DNA from: Microthrixaceae bacterium
GTDB lineage: Bacteria > Actinomycetota > Acidimicrobiia > Acidimicrobiales > DATDAH01
Length of the DNA: 64,000 nt
Direction of reading: 5' to 3'
Assembly (NCBI GenBank): GCA_020637195.1
Contig: JACJWK010000012.1
Span: 1-64,000 of the forward strand
The position numbers and the translations under genes are program-made. The notes below the pieces were generated by a model. That model was not told the origin of the DNA, ran no database searches, and saw only the letters and a list, made by a program, of their open reading frames with translations. Shown here piece after piece: positions 1 to 8,395 of this stretch. Numbering within the stretch: the stretch's first letter is position 1; every line of letters starts with the position of its first letter.

Positions 1-1
1 C

Positions 2-1249
2 GCCGAGCACGGCCTGGCCGGAGGGAGCAGCAACACCCTCGACGCCGACGGCAACGACACCGGCGCGGCGAACGACGCCGCGGCCTCGGTGGCCTTCGAG
101 ATCAGCCACACCTACCGCGGCGACCTGGCCGTCACCGTCGGGGTCGCCGACCCCGACGGCGAGGACCTCTGCACGCCGATCACGATCCACGAACCCGACA
201 ACGGCGACAGCGCGCAGGACCTCAGCGGCGAGGTGGACATCAGCGACAGCGAGTGCGCCGCGCTCCTCCCGCCGAGCAACGACCGCCTCTGGTTCCTGCG
301 GGCCGAGGACACCCTGCCCCAGGACGAGGGCCAGATCGTCAGCTTCACGGTGTTCGACGGCGACACCCCGTACCCCGCCTCGGGCCTGCCGACCCCCATC
401 GCCGACGCCGACCCGTCGGGCACGTTCGCCATCACCAACGGGAGCACCGACTCGGTCGACACCACGTCGGGAACCACCGACGACGTGGGCGACGGGCCGT
501 TCCTGTCACTCGCGCTCACGCACACCTACACCGGCGACCTGTCCATCCGGGCCGGCGTCGGTCGCCCCGACGGCACGACGCTGTGCTCGGTGCAGGTGCT
601 CGACCCCGACCCCAACGACGGGGGCGACGGCGGGCTCGAGGGCGACATCGACCTCTCCGGCTGCGCCGACCAGTACCCGCCCGCCGCCGACCGCCTGTGG
701 TTCCTCGAGGTGATCGACACCGCCGACCTCGACGAGGGCACCGTGGACTCGCTCTCGCTCACCGGCCCCGACGGCGAGACCTTCGAGTTCGGCGACCTGC
801 CGGCCGACATCCCCGACAACGATCCCGACGGCCTCGTGCTCTTCACCGACGGCGCGGGAGGGTCCTCCGCCACCGACATCAGCGCCACGTCGGCGCCCAC
901 GGCGTCGATCACGATCGACCACACGTTCCGCGGCGACCTGGCGGTCACCGTCGGCGTGCTCGACGGCGACGGCGACGTGCTGTGCGAGGAGCCCTTCGCC
1001 ACACCGGACCGCAACGACGGCGAGAACGGCCTCGCGGTGACCGGCCCCGTCAGCGACTGCGTCTCCGAGTACCCGCCGTCGGCCGACCGCCAGTGGTACC
1101 TGTTCGTGGCCGACACGCTCGACCAGGACACCGGCTCGGTGCTGGACGCCACCCTCGAGGGCCCCGACGGCCAGGTGTTCGCCGTGGACACCACCGACGC
1201 CGACATCCCCGACGCCGACCCCGACGGCCTGCTCCTCTTGTTCGAGTAG
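2..1249 (+). CDS. Secreted protein with three tandem P-domain-like modules (5' end outside window)
   Basis: The frame is open from base 2, so the N-terminus lies before the window; about 415 residues are visible. Three copies of a module of roughly 120 residues can be seen. Each starts with an H-T-[YF]-x-G-D-L beta-strand motif followed by x-V-G-V-x-x-x-D-G, and later has a W-[FY]-L strand and a D-x-G-x(8-10)-L strand. This is the layout of the P/Homo B (proprotein convertase P) beta-sandwich domain. Each module carries a conserved Cys pair, probably a disulfide, and ends in an acidic D-x-D-P-[SD]-G linker. Strongly acidic composition suits an extracellular protein. P domains normally follow a subtilisin or other protease domain, which may lie upstream, but arrays without a protease also exist. 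It converges with tsaC. Confidence 0.7.
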   Translation, partial: AEHGLAGGSSNTLDADGNDTGAANDAAASVAFEISHTYRGDLAVTVGVADPDGEDLCTPITIHEPDNGDSAQDLSGEVDISDSECAALLPPSNDRLWFLRAEDTLPQDEGQIVSFTVFDGDTPYPASGLPTPIADADPSGTFAITNGSTDSVDTTSGTTDDVGDGPFLSLALTHTYTGDLSIRAGVGRPDGTTLCSVQVLDPDPNDGGDGGLEGDIDLSGCADQYPPAADRLWFLEVIDTADLDEGTVDSLSLTGPDGETFEFGDLPADIPDNDPDGLVLFTDGAGGSSATDISATSAPTASITIDHTFRGDLAVTVGVLDGDGDVLCEEPFATPDRNDGENGLAVTGPVSDCVSEYPPSADRQWYLFVADTLDQDTGSVLDATLEGPDGQVFAVDTTDADIPDADPDGLLLLFE

Positions 1250-1251
1250 CG

Positions 1252-1285
1252 CGCCCGCCCCCCGTCTTCCGCTCAGCGGCGGGCG
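1252..1285. terminator. Weak convergent hairpin between P-domain gene and tsaC
   Basis: The 8-bp inverted repeat CGCCCGCC/GGCGGGCG has an 18-base loop. It lies between two converging genes and its right arm overlaps the end of tsaC. There is no U-tract. The long loop makes this a weak call. Confidence 0.3.
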
Positions 1286-1890
1286 GCGAGCGCGGCGCGC
1301 ACCTGGGCCTCCACGAGCCCGCCCTCGCGGAGCACCACCGGCTCGGGGCCGGTCACGTCGACGACGGTGGAGGCCGTGCCGGCGCACGGACCGCCGTCGA
1401 GCACCGCCGCCACGTCACCGGTGAGCGAGGCCGCCGCCTCGCCCGCGGTCACCGGGGTGGGCCGGCCGGTGCGGTTCGCGCTCGTGGTGGCCAACGGGCC
1501 CACGGCCGTGGCCAGGCGGGCGACGAGCGGGTGGTCCGGCCAACGCACGCCGATCGTGGCCGCGGCGCCGCCGAGGGGCAGGTCGAGGCCGGGCCGCCGG
1601 GGCAGGACGAGGGTGAGCGGCCCCGGCCAGAAGGCGCCGGCGAGGCGCCGCGCCGGGTCGGGCAGGTCGGCCAGGGCCCGCACCTGCTCGACGTCGGCGA
1701 CGAGCACGGCGACGGGCATGTCCGCCGGCCGCCCCTTGAGGGCGTAGAGCCGGTCGACGGCGCCGTCCACGGTCGGCAGCGCGGCGAGCCCGTAGACCGT
1801 GTCGGTCGGCAGCACGACGGCACCGCCGGACCGCAGCGCGACGACGGCCCGTTCGACCGCCTCGTCCGTGATCCCGGGGGTGGGCGCCAT
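1273..1890 (-). CDS. tsaC: L-threonylcarbamoyladenylate synthase (Sua5/YrdC/TsaC family)
   Basis: This 205-residue protein has the YrdC-type fold. It should make threonylcarbamoyl-AMP from threonine, bicarbonate and ATP for t6A37 modification of ANN-decoding tRNAs. Visible signatures are the N-terminal LPTDTVYGLA strand-loop (about residues 27-36), the basic KGRP motif (about 52-55) that binds ATP/bicarbonate, the FWPGPLTLV segment (about 88-96) and the TSAN(R)TG motif near residue 136. It lacks the Sua5 C-terminal domain, so it is the short form. It lies downstream of prmC in the same order as in Mycobacterium (prfA-hemK-sua5), with a small opposite-strand lipoprotein gene between. A TAGCGT hexamer six bases before the ATG suggests its own leaderless promoter. 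Confidence 0.93.
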   Translation of the reverse strand: MAPTPGITDEAVERAVVALRSGGAVVLPTDTVYGLAALPTVDGAVDRLYALKGRPADMPVAVLVADVEQVRALADLPDPARRLAGAFWPGPLTLVLPRRPGLDLPLGGAAATIGVRWPDHPLVARLATAVGPLATTSANRTGRPTPVTAGEAAASLTGDVAAVLDGGPCAGTASTVVDVTGPEPVVLREGGLVEAQVRAALAARR

Positions 1891-1896
1891 CGCGCC

Positions 1897-1902
1897 ACGC
1901 TA
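1897..1902 (-). promoter_or_regulatory. Putative -10 box (TAGCGT) of tsaC, leaderless arrangement
   Basis: On the minus strand TAGCGT lies six bases before the tsaC ATG, so transcription would start at about the start codon. There is no Shine-Dalgarno sequence before this gene. No clear -35 box is seen. Confidence 0.45.
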
Positions 1903-1953
1903 GGACGGCCGGGAAGCGACCTCCACGTCCGGCGCGTCGCCCGTGGGCGCCGC

Positions 1954-1959
1954 TACCGT
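1954..1959 (+). promoter_or_regulatory. Putative -10 box (TACCGT) of the small lipoprotein gene
   Basis: TACCGT is six bases before the GTG at 1966, the spacing seen at several other leaderless-looking starts in this window. There is no ribosome binding site. Confidence 0.4.
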
Positions 1960-1965
1960 CGCGCC

Positions 1966-2226
1966 GTGCGACGTCGTGGCTTCCCGGTGATCGTGGTCGC
2001 GCTCGCCGCGCTGGCGTTCGGCGCCTGCGGCAGCGACGACACGGGCGACGCCGAGCCCACCACCACCGTCGAGGGGTGCGTGCAGACCGTGCGCGGCTGC
2101 ATCGACCCCGACACCATCGAGCCGGGTGAGTGCGTCCCTTCGGCGCCCGAGACCGACGACTGCGTCAACTACCGCCCACGGTCCGACGACCCCGTCACGA
2201 CCACCTCGGCCGAGTCCGGTGGGTAG
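1966..2226 (+). CDS. Small predicted lipoprotein, unknown function
   Basis: This 86-residue protein begins at GTG with an Arg-rich n-region (residues 2-4) and a hydrophobic stretch ending in a lipobox-like FGAC at about residue 20. This predicts lipid anchoring outside the membrane; Phe at -3 is unusual for a lipobox. After the cleavage site come a short Asp/Thr linker and a segment with five spaced cysteines (around residues 37-66), then a Thr/Ser tail. No known domain is recognised. It is a single gene on the plus strand inside the tsaC-prmC interval, which is otherwise all minus strand. The start is chosen because the lipoprotein signal begins immediately after it. Confidence 0.6.
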   Translation: MRRRGFPVIVVALAALAFGACGSDDTGDAEPTTTVEGCVQTVRGCIDPDTIEPGECVPSAPETDDCVNYRPRSDDPVTTTSAESGG

Positions 2227-2240
2227 CGGGCCGCCCGCGC

Positions 2241-3134
2241 TCAGCCGAGCCGGGCGACCAGCGCGCGGGGGCGATCGCTGAGGTCGGGGGCGACGCGGGC
2301 GGTGCCGAAGCCGGCGGCCCGGGCCAGCTCGAGCGCGGCGTCGGCCTGGGCGGGGGCCAGCTCCACGACGAGCGCGCCGGGGCGGCGCAGCCACACCGGG
2401 GCGGCGGCCACGATCTCCTCGATGGCCTCGAGACCGGTGGGCCCGGGGACGAGGGCCTGGCGCGGCTCCCAGTCGGCGACCTCGCTGGGCAGCGGATCGG
2501 ACTCGGCCACGTAGGGCGGATTGCTCACGATCAGGTCGAACGTGTCCCGCTGCTCACGGGGCAGGGCGTCGAACCAGGATCCCTCGAGCAGCGTCACCCG
2601 GGAGCCAGCGTGGCCGATGCCGGCCAGGTTGGCGCGGGCCACGGCCAGTGCGTCGGCGGAGGCGTCGACCGCCCAGACCCGAGCGGCCGGGCGCTCGACC
2701 GCCACCGAGAGGGCGATGGCTCCCGAACCGGTGCCGAGGTCGAGCACCCGCGGCGATGCCGGCGCGAGCCGGTCGAGCTCCGCCAGCGCGGCCTCGACGA
2801 CCTGCTCGGTCTCGGGCCGGGGGATGAGCGCGCGCCGGTCGACCATCAGGTCGAGGGTGCGGAACGACCACTCCCCCACGACGTACTGGAGCGGCTCACC
2901 GGTGAGGTGGCGCTCGACCATCTGGTCGAAGAAGCCCATGGCCCGCTCCGTGGCCGGCTCGCCGAGCCCCAGCCCGTACTCGGACCCCTCGAACCCCGCC
3001 GCCCGCTCGACGATCCGCCGGACGCTGACCTCGGGCGACGCGATCCCCGCGGCCGCGAAGCGCGCCTGGGCCTCCGCGGCGAACACCCGCCAGGGCGTGC
3101 CCTCGTCGCTCACCGGCACCTCCCACCCGGGCAC
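2241..3134 (-). CDS. prmC: Peptide chain release factor N5-glutamine methyltransferase PrmC/HemK
   Basis: This protein methylates the Gln of the GGQ loop in release factors using S-adenosylmethionine. It is 297 residues, the usual length. It has an N-terminal helical substrate-binding domain, the class I methyltransferase motif LDLGTGSGAIALS (about residues 147-159) and the catalytic, substrate-Gln-binding NPPY motif (about 208-211). It follows prfA by about 25 bases on the same strand, so enzyme and substrate are probably co-transcribed. The family and the neighbour agree, leaving little doubt. Confidence 0.96.
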   Translation of the reverse strand: MPGWEVPVSDEGTPWRVFAAEAQARFAAAGIASPEVSVRRIVERAAGFEGSEYGLGLGEPATERAMGFFDQMVERHLTGEPLQYVVGEWSFRTLDLMVDRRALIPRPETEQVVEAALAELDRLAPASPRVLDLGTGSGAIALSVAVERPAARVWAVDASADALAVARANLAGIGHAGSRVTLLEGSWFDALPREQRDTFDLIVSNPPYVAESDPLPSEVADWEPRQALVPGPTGLEAIEEIVAAAPVWLRRPGALVVELAPAQADAALELARAAGFGTARVAPDLSDRPRALVARLG

Positions 3135-3159
3135 GAGCAGGGGTGGGAAGGAGGACGGA

Positions 3160-4221
3160 TCACACGCCCTGGAGCTGACGGGCCCGCTCGTCGGCCACCA
3201 GCGCGTCCACCACGTCGTCGAGCTCGCCGGCCAGCACCTTGTCGAGCTTGTAGATCGTGAGGTCGATCCGGTGGTCGGTGAGGCGGTTCTCCTTGAAGTT
3301 GTACGTGCGGATCTTCTCGGAGCGCCCGCCGCCGCCGATCTGGTCGCGCCGCTGGTCGGACGCCGCGGCGGCCGCCTCGTCCTGCTTGGCCTTCAACAGG
3401 CGCGACCGGAGCACCTGGAGGGCCTTGGCCCGGTTCTGGATCTGGCTCTTCTCGTCCTGCATCGCCACGACCAGCCCGGTGGGCTTGTGGGTGACGCGCA
3501 CCGCCGAGTCGGTGGTGTTGACCGACTGGCCGCCCGGGCCCGACGAGCGGTACACGTCGATCTGGAGGTCGTTGGGGTCGATCTCGACGTCGACCTCCTC
3601 GGCCTCGGGCAGCACCGACACCGTGGCCGACGACGTGTGGATGCGACCCTGGCTCTCGGTGACCGGCACCCGCTGCACCCGGTGGGGACCACCCTCGTGC
3701 TTCATGCGGGTCCACACCCCGTCGCCCTTCAGGAGCAGCGTGACGTCGCTGAAGCCCCCCATGTCCGACGGCTGGCTCCCCAGCACCTCGCAGCGCCACC
3801 CCATCCGGCCGGCGTAGGCCTGGTACATCTCGGCGAGGTCGCGGGCGAACAGGTTGGCCTCCTCACCGCCCTCGGCGCCGCGGATCTCCATGATCACGTT
3901 CTTGTCGTCGTTGGGGTCACGCGGGAGCAACAGCGTGCGCAGCTGGTCCTCGAGCCGAGCGATCGCCGACTCGGCGTCGTCGGCCTCGCCCCGCAGGAGC
4001 GCCCGGTCGTCGCCGCTGGCCTCGGACAGCATCTCGCGGGCGGTCTGGAGATCGTCCTGCGCCTGGCGCAGCTCACGGGACCGCACGACGATCTCCTCGA
4101 GCTCCTTGTAGCGCCGGGCCGTCTCCGCGTAGCGGCGCTGGTCGGCGAGAACGGCCGGGTCGGCCAGGCGCGCCTCGACCTCGTCGAACTCCCGCTCCAG
4201 GTCGCCCAGCCGCTCGAGCAT
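3160..4221 (-). CDS. prfA: Peptide chain release factor 1
   Basis: RF1 recognises UAA and UAG stop codons and triggers peptidyl-tRNA hydrolysis. The 353-residue product has the N-terminal coiled-coil domain, the PCRF region, the decoding domain and the catalytic GGQ in SSGPGGQSVNTTDSAVR (near residue 228). The EGGEEA stretch is typical of RF1. Its gene starts four bases after the stop of the upstream 337-residue protein. A TAGCCT hexamer overlapping that stop may give it an internal promoter. prmC follows. Confidence 0.97.
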   Translation of the reverse strand: MLERLGDLEREFDEVEARLADPAVLADQRRYAETARRYKELEEIVVRSRELRQAQDDLQTAREMLSEASGDDRALLRGEADDAESAIARLEDQLRTLLLPRDPNDDKNVIMEIRGAEGGEEANLFARDLAEMYQAYAGRMGWRCEVLGSQPSDMGGFSDVTLLLKGDGVWTRMKHEGGPHRVQRVPVTESQGRIHTSSATVSVLPEAEEVDVEIDPNDLQIDVYRSSGPGGQSVNTTDSAVRVTHKPTGLVVAMQDEKSQIQNRAKALQVLRSRLLKAKQDEAAAAASDQRRDQIGGGGRSEKIRTYNFKENRLTDHRIDLTIYKLDKVLAGELDDVVDALVADERARQLQGV

Positions 4222-4225
4222 CGCG

Positions 4226-5239
4226 TCAGGCTAGGGGGACGAGCCCCGCGCGCCAGTCGTCGGCGACGGCCACCACCTCGGCGGGCTCGGCCAGGGCGTC
4301 CGCCAGGCGGCGAGTGACGGGGTGGTCGTCGCGCCCGGGCACGACCAGCACGAGACGCGCGCCGGGGGCGTGCCACCCGCGCGCGTCGGCGGCCGCGGGG
4401 ACGAGGTCGAGGTCGATCCCGGTCGAGCACACGACCACGACGGCCTCGCCGTCGGCACCCTCACCCACGGCGGGCGCCGGGGTGGCGTCCTTGACGTTCG
4501 AGCGGGCAACGGGCGGGTCCGCCGGCGTCAGGGTGCGGGCGCCGACGACCCCGGGGTGATCGAGGAGCAGTGCCCGGAGCCAGCGCTCGGCGGCCAGGCG
4601 GTTGAGGGGGTGGGGGGACGCGCCGGGCCGGCGGTGGGTCACCACCGCCTCGACCACCGCCGCGAGGGCCTCGGGTGTGGGCACGTCGCCGTGGAGCATG
4701 GCGAACGCCTCGCGGTCGTGGCGGCCGACCCCGACCTCGAGACGGCGCTCGCCGCCCTCGCCGACGACGACCCGGGCGATCTCGAGCCCGAGCACCTCAC
4801 CGACGAGCTCGCCGTGCTCGACGACGACCTCGACGCCACGGTCCCCGAGCAGCGCCGCGAAGCGCTCTGCGTCGTCGGGGAGCGGCGCCGATGCGGGGTA
4901 GGGCGCCGGCTCGGCCGGTGCCACGGTGCGGCCGTCCACCCGCCAGACCCGCGGCGCCCGTTCGAAGGCCAACGCCCGGCGGGCCACCACGCCGGCAGCG
5001 TCGTCGTCGACCAAGACGTTGACGTGGGCGAGGTCGCGACCGGCCGCCCAGGCGAGGGTCGGACCCAGGACCCGGTGGGGCTCGTCGTCGGCGAGCACCC
5101 ACGCGGTGTCGTCGTGGACCAGCGCGGCGCCGCCGCCGAACACGGCCGGCGAGCGCTCGGCGTCGCCCCAGCCGGCGCGCACGAGCGCGCCGAGCTTGGC
5201 GCCCAGGAGCGCGGCGCGTCGTTCGGGGTCGAGGGTCAT
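4226..5239 (-). CDS. Hypothetical protein between rpmE and prfA
   Basis: This 337-residue protein is Ala/Asp/Arg/Val-rich and soluble, with no signal peptide or membrane segment. Two alpha/beta-looking parts can be seen. The N-terminal part (1-115) contains repeated hydrophobic strands such as VNVLVDDDAAGVVARRALAF. The C-terminal part (about 255-335) has alternating VVVVCSTGID and LVLVVPGRDDH strands. I recognise no catalytic motif. It is four bases upstream of prfA and 42 bases downstream of rpmE, a position normally empty in other actinobacteria, so it is probably co-expressed with translation genes. Its function is unknown. Confidence 0.7.
   Translation of the reverse strand: MTLDPERRAALLGAKLGALVRAGWGDAERSPAVFGGGAALVHDDTAWVLADDEPHRVLGPTLAWAAGRDLAHVNVLVDDDAAGVVARRALAFERAPRVWRVDGRTVAPAEPAPYPASAPLPDDAERFAALLGDRGVEVVVEHGELVGEVLGLEIARVVVGEGGERRLEVGVGRHDREAFAMLHGDVPTPEALAAVVEAVVTHRRPGASPHPLNRLAAERWLRALLLDHPGVVGARTLTPADPPVARSNVKDATPAPAVGEGADGEAVVVVCSTGIDLDLVPAAADARGWHAPGARLVLVVPGRDDHPVTRRLADALAEPAEVVAVADDWRAGLVPLA
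4228..4233 (-). promoter_or_regulatory. Putative internal -10 box (TAGCCT) before prfA
   Basis: TAGCCT on the minus strand is six bases before the prfA ATG and touches the stop codon of the preceding gene. It matches the spacing of other leaderless candidates here. Confidence 0.4.
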
Positions 5240-5281
5240 CGGTGGTCCGCGCGCCCCGGCGACGGGGCCCGCGGCAGCGTG

Positions 5282-5491
5282 CTACTGGCCCTTGCGCTTG
5301 CCGTAGCGGCGCTCGAAGCGGTCGATGCGACCGCCCGAGTCCACCAGCTTCTGCTTGCCGGTGTAGAAGGGGTGGCACTCGCTGCACAGCTCGACGTGGA
5401 GGTCGGCGGTGGTGGAGCGCGTCTCGAACGTGTTGCCACACGAGCACTTCACGGTGGCGACCACGTAGTCGGGGTGGATGTCAGCTTTCAT
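5282..5491 (-). CDS. rpmE: 50S ribosomal protein L31 (zinc-binding form)
   Basis: This 69-residue L31 carries the four zinc ligands of the C+ form: Cys16, Cys18, Cys36 and Cys39 (C-x-C and C-x-x-C). It also has the typical N-terminal MK-x-DIHP-x-Y and the central HPFYTGKQK motif. The start is the ATG preceded by AGAAGG at a proper distance. The gene follows rho by about 60 bases, where a small GGGTC/GACCC hairpin and a TAGCAT hexamer suggest some independent expression. Zn-type L31 is replaced by a Zn-free paralogue under zinc starvation in some actinobacteria; no such paralogue is in this window. Confidence 0.96.
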   Translation of the reverse strand: MKADIHPDYVVATVKCSCGNTFETRSTTADLHVELCSECHPFYTGKQKLVDSGGRIDRFERRYGKRKGQ

Positions 5492-5550
5492 CGGGGTGCC
5501 TTCTTCGCTGAAGCGGGTTGCACATGCTACCGGGTCGGGGGACCCGAGCC

Positions 5551-7299
5551 TCAGCCGCCGGGCGCGGCCTTGGCGATCTCGTCGAGGAACGCCTCGTTGC
5601 TCTTGAACGTCTTCATCCGGTCGATGAGCAGCTCGAGGCCGGCGCCGTTGCCGCCGTCGAGGGCGTGCAGCACGCGGCGCAGCTTCCAGACCTGCTGGAG
5701 CTCCTTCGGCTTGAACAGCAGCTCCTCGTGCCGCGTGGACGAGCCGTCGACGTCGATGGCCGGGTAGATGCGTCGCTCGGCGAGACGCCGGTCGAGGCGC
5801 AGCTCCATGTTGCCGGTGCCCTTGAACTCCTCGAAGATCACCTCGTCCATGCGCGAGCCGGTGTCGACGAGCGCGGTGGCGAGGATGGTGAGCGAGCCGC
5901 CCTCCTCGAGGTTGCGGGCCGCGCCGAAGAACTTCTTCGGCGGGTACAGCGCCGCGGTGTCGATGCCCCCCGACATGACCCGACCCGATGCCGGTGCCGT
6001 GAGGTTGTAGGCGCGCGCGAGCCGGGTGATGCCGTCGAGGATGATGACGACGTCTCGGCCGGACTCGACCATGCGCTTGGCCCGCTCGATGGTGAGCTCG
6101 GCCACCTGGGCGTGCTCCTCGGTCGGACGGTCGAAGGTGGAGGCCGCCACCTCGCCCTGCTTGAGCCAGCGCCGCATGTCGGTGACCTCCTCGGGCCGCT
6201 CGTCGACGAGCAGCACGATCAGGTGCACCTCGGGGTTGTTCGTCTCGACGGCCCGGGCGATCTGTTTCATCACCGTGGTCTTGCCCGCCTTCGGGGGCGA
6301 CACGATGAGGCCCCGGGTGCCCTTGCCGATGGGCGAGAGCAGGTCGATGATGCGCGCGGTCATGTTGTACGGGTCGCCCGAGGACTCGAGGCGGAGCTTG
6401 TCGTCGGGGAACAGCGCGGTGAGGTCGTCGAAGTGGGGCCGCGCCTTGGCCGCGTCGGGGTCCTGGTCGTTGACCGCCTCGATGTGGAGCAGCGCGGGGT
6501 TCTTCTCGTTGCGGTTGGCCGGCCGGCTGGTCCCCCGGACCACGTCCCCCTTGCGCAGCGAGAACTGACGCACCTGCTTGACCGACACGTAGACGTCGTC
6601 CTTGCTGGCGAGGAACCCGTTCAGCCGCAGGAAGCCGTAGCCCTCGTCCCGCAGGTCGAGCAGGCCCTCGACGGGCACCGGGTCGCCCTGCCACGGCTCG
6701 TCGCCGCCCTGGCCGCCTCCCCGGCCCCGCCGGCGCCGCCGGCGGTTGCCCGACTCGACCTCGTCGCCGCCCGGCGCACCGCCCTGGTCGTCGCCCTGGC
6801 CGTTGCTGCCCGAGCGTGGCTCGCCGGCCTTGCCCTGGTCGCCCTTGCCCTGCTCGCCCTTGCCCTGCTCGCCCTTGCCCTGGTCGCCCTTGCCCTGGTC
6901 GCCCTTGCCCTGGTCGCCCTTGCCCTGGTCGCCCTTGTTCCGCCCGGCCTTGTCCTGGTCGCCCTTGCCCCGCTCTGGCTTCTCCCGGTCGCCCTCGCCC
7001 TGGTCGCCGCCCGCTCGCCCGCCCGTGGGCTTGTCGGCCGGTGCCGGGTCGGCCGCCTCGGCGTCGCCACCGTCGGAACCCGACGACGCGTCGTCGCCAC
7101 CGGGGGCGCCGTCGGCGGCCTCCGCGGCCGAGTCCTCGCCGCCGGTCACGCCGGCCAGCTCGAGGATCAGGTCGACGATCTCGCCCTTGCGGGCCCGGGA
7201 CCCGGGCTTGGACCCCATCGCCTCGGCGATGGTGGCCAGCTCGTCGCGGTCCTTGCGCTCGAGCGCCGTTCGCTCGAGGTCCGTGGACTCCACGCTCAT
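5551..7299 (-). CDS. rho: Transcription termination factor Rho with disordered N-terminal insertion
   Basis: Rho is a hexameric RNA-dependent ATPase that ends transcription. The 582-residue product has an SAP-like Rho N-domain (about 8-50), then a disordered Gly/Asp/Lys/Gln-rich region (about 55-190). The cold-shock-type RNA-binding domain follows (about 200-300). The ATPase domain has the Rho-type Walker [10 protein letters not shown] near residue 340 and Walker B VVIILDG with the ITRLARAYN segment. E. coli Rho is about 419 residues; the excess is the insertion, which is characteristic of actinobacteria. An AGGAG ribosome binding site lies before the ATG. The 5' intergenic region is about 270 bases and probably holds its leader. 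Confidence 0.97.
   Translation of the reverse strand: MSVESTDLERTALERKDRDELATIAEAMGSKPGSRARKGEIVDLILELAGVTGGEDSAAEAADGAPGGDDASSGSDGGDAEAADPAPADKPTGGRAGGDQGEGDREKPERGKGDQDKAGRNKGDQGKGDQGKGDQGKGDQGKGEQGKGEQGKGDQGKAGEPRSGSNGQGDDQGGAPGGDEVESGNRRRRRRGRGGGQGGDEPWQGDPVPVEGLLDLRDEGYGFLRLNGFLASKDDVYVSVKQVRQFSLRKGDVVRGTSRPANRNEKNPALLHIEAVNDQDPDAAKARPHFDDLTALFPDDKLRLESSGDPYNMTARIIDLLSPIGKGTRGLIVSPPKAGKTTVMKQIARAVETNNPEVHLIVLLVDERPEEVTDMRRWLKQGEVAASTFDRPTEEHAQVAELTIERAKRMVESGRDVVIILDGITRLARAYNLTAPASGRVMSGGIDTAALYPPKKFFGAARNLEEGGSLTILATALVDTGSRMDEVIFEEFKGTGNMELRLDRRLAERRIYPAIDVDGSSTRHEELLFKPKELQQVWKLRRVLHALDGGNGAGLELLIDRMKTFKSNEAFLDEIAKAAPGG
6829..6933. repeat. Seven tandem 15-bp units encoding G-[DE]-Q-G-K pentapeptides in rho
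   Basis: The unit CTTGCCCTG[GC]TCGCC is repeated seven times without gaps and differs only at one base (Asp or Glu codon). It encodes repeats of G-D/E-Q-G-K inside the disordered insertion of Rho. Degenerate copies continue on both sides. The near identity suggests recent expansion by slippage. Confidence 0.9.
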
Positions 7300-7573
7300 G
7301 GGGGCTCCTACTTTCTGGGGGAAGGCCGTCTCGGGTGGGCGCGGGCTGCGCCGCCCCGGCCGAGGGGAGGATCGCCGAGCGGGTGGACCGCCACCGCTGC
7401 CGCCGGAGCGACACGTCCCGGCCTCGCAGCGTCACCCCGGGCGGGGGACCGATGGCACCGGACGGTGGAGCGGGCCCGTCATCGACGGCCCGCACAGGCT
7501 ACCAGGTGCCGGCGGCACGGCCATCCGCGCAAATGGCTCGGCAACCGGCGCCCGAGGCCGCGAGACTTCGGCC

Positions 7574-8395
7574 GTGCCACCGCCCGACGCCGCCGCGACC
7601 CGCGCGCCCATCCTCGAGGCCCGGGGCCTCGTCAAGGCCTACAAGCGCGTCCGCGCCGTCGACGGGGTGTCGCTCGAGGTCCGTGCCGGTGAGCGCCTCG
7701 GGCTGCTCGGCCCGAACGGGGCGGGCAAGACCACGACGCTGCTCATGCTCCTCGGCGCCATCACGCCCGACGCCGGCACGGTCACCATCGCCGGCCACCG
7801 CCTGCCCCGCGGGCGCAGCCGGGCCATGCAGCACGTCGGCTTCTCGGCGGGCTACCTGCCCCTCCCCGACCGCCTGCGGGTGGGCGAGGTGCTCACGATC
7901 TTCGGACGCCTCTACGGCATCGACGACCCCTCCGACGCGGCCCACGCCGCCCTCGGCCGCTTCGGCGTGACGCACCTCACCGGCGCCATGTGCATGGAGC
8001 TGTCGTCGGGGCAGCGCACGATCGTCGGCATCGCCAAGGCGATCATGCACCACCCGCAGCTGCTGGTGCTCGACGAGCCGACGGCGTCGCTCGACCCCGA
8101 CGTGGCGCTGCGGGTGCGCGACGGACTGCGCTCGCTCAGCGAGGACGAGGGCATCGCCCTGCTCGTCACCAGCCACAACATGGTCGAGGTCGAGGAGCTG
8201 TGCGAGCGGGTGGTGTTCGTCCAGGGCGGTCGGGTGGTCGCCGACGGCACCCCGGCCGAGGTCGCCGGCGACGGCTCGCTCGAGGAGTTCTTCCTCGCCC
8301 TCGCCCGCAACGAGGAGCTCGACAGCATCGGCGCCCACCGAGGCCTCGGTGCGCACGTGGCCCCGATCGAAGACGAGGAGTCGGCCCGCCCGTGA
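7574..8395 (+). CDS. ABC transporter ATP-binding protein
   Basis: This 273-residue nucleotide-binding subunit has Walker A GPNGAGKTT near residue 45, an LSSGQ signature, Walker B LLVLDEPTASLDPD and a switch His in VTSHNMVE. The C-terminal tail is short. It belongs to the ABC-2/DRA type (drug, polysaccharide or lipid export). The GTG start is chosen because the conserved strand ILEARGLVKAYK begins about 12 residues later. The next gene overlaps by four bases (GTGA), so the two subunits are translationally coupled. Substrate cannot be told from sequence. The pair is inserted between rho and the thr genes. Confidence 0.92.
   Translation: MPPPDAAATRAPILEARGLVKAYKRVRAVDGVSLEVRAGERLGLLGPNGAGKTTTLLMLLGAITPDAGTVTIAGHRLPRGRSRAMQHVGFSAGYLPLPDRLRVGEVLTIFGRLYGIDDPSDAAHAALGRFGVTHLTGAMCMELSSGQRTIVGIAKAIMHHPQLLVLDEPTASLDPDVALRVRDGLRSLSEDEGIALLVTSHNMVEVEELCERVVFVQGGRVVADGTPAEVAGDGSLEEFFLALARNEELDSIGAHRGLGAHVAPIEDEESARP

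Noticed and set aside
253..2226. Long plus-strand reading frame ending in the small lipoprotein
   Set aside because: Its first part is Arg/Pro/Gly-rich and lies across the P-domain gene in another frame and antisense to tsaC. Only the last 86 codons, beginning at GTG 1966, look like a real protein.
6816..7970. Proline/arginine-rich plus-strand frame opposite the rho repeats
   Set aside because: It is the complement of the rho pentapeptide repeat and has no conserved feature.
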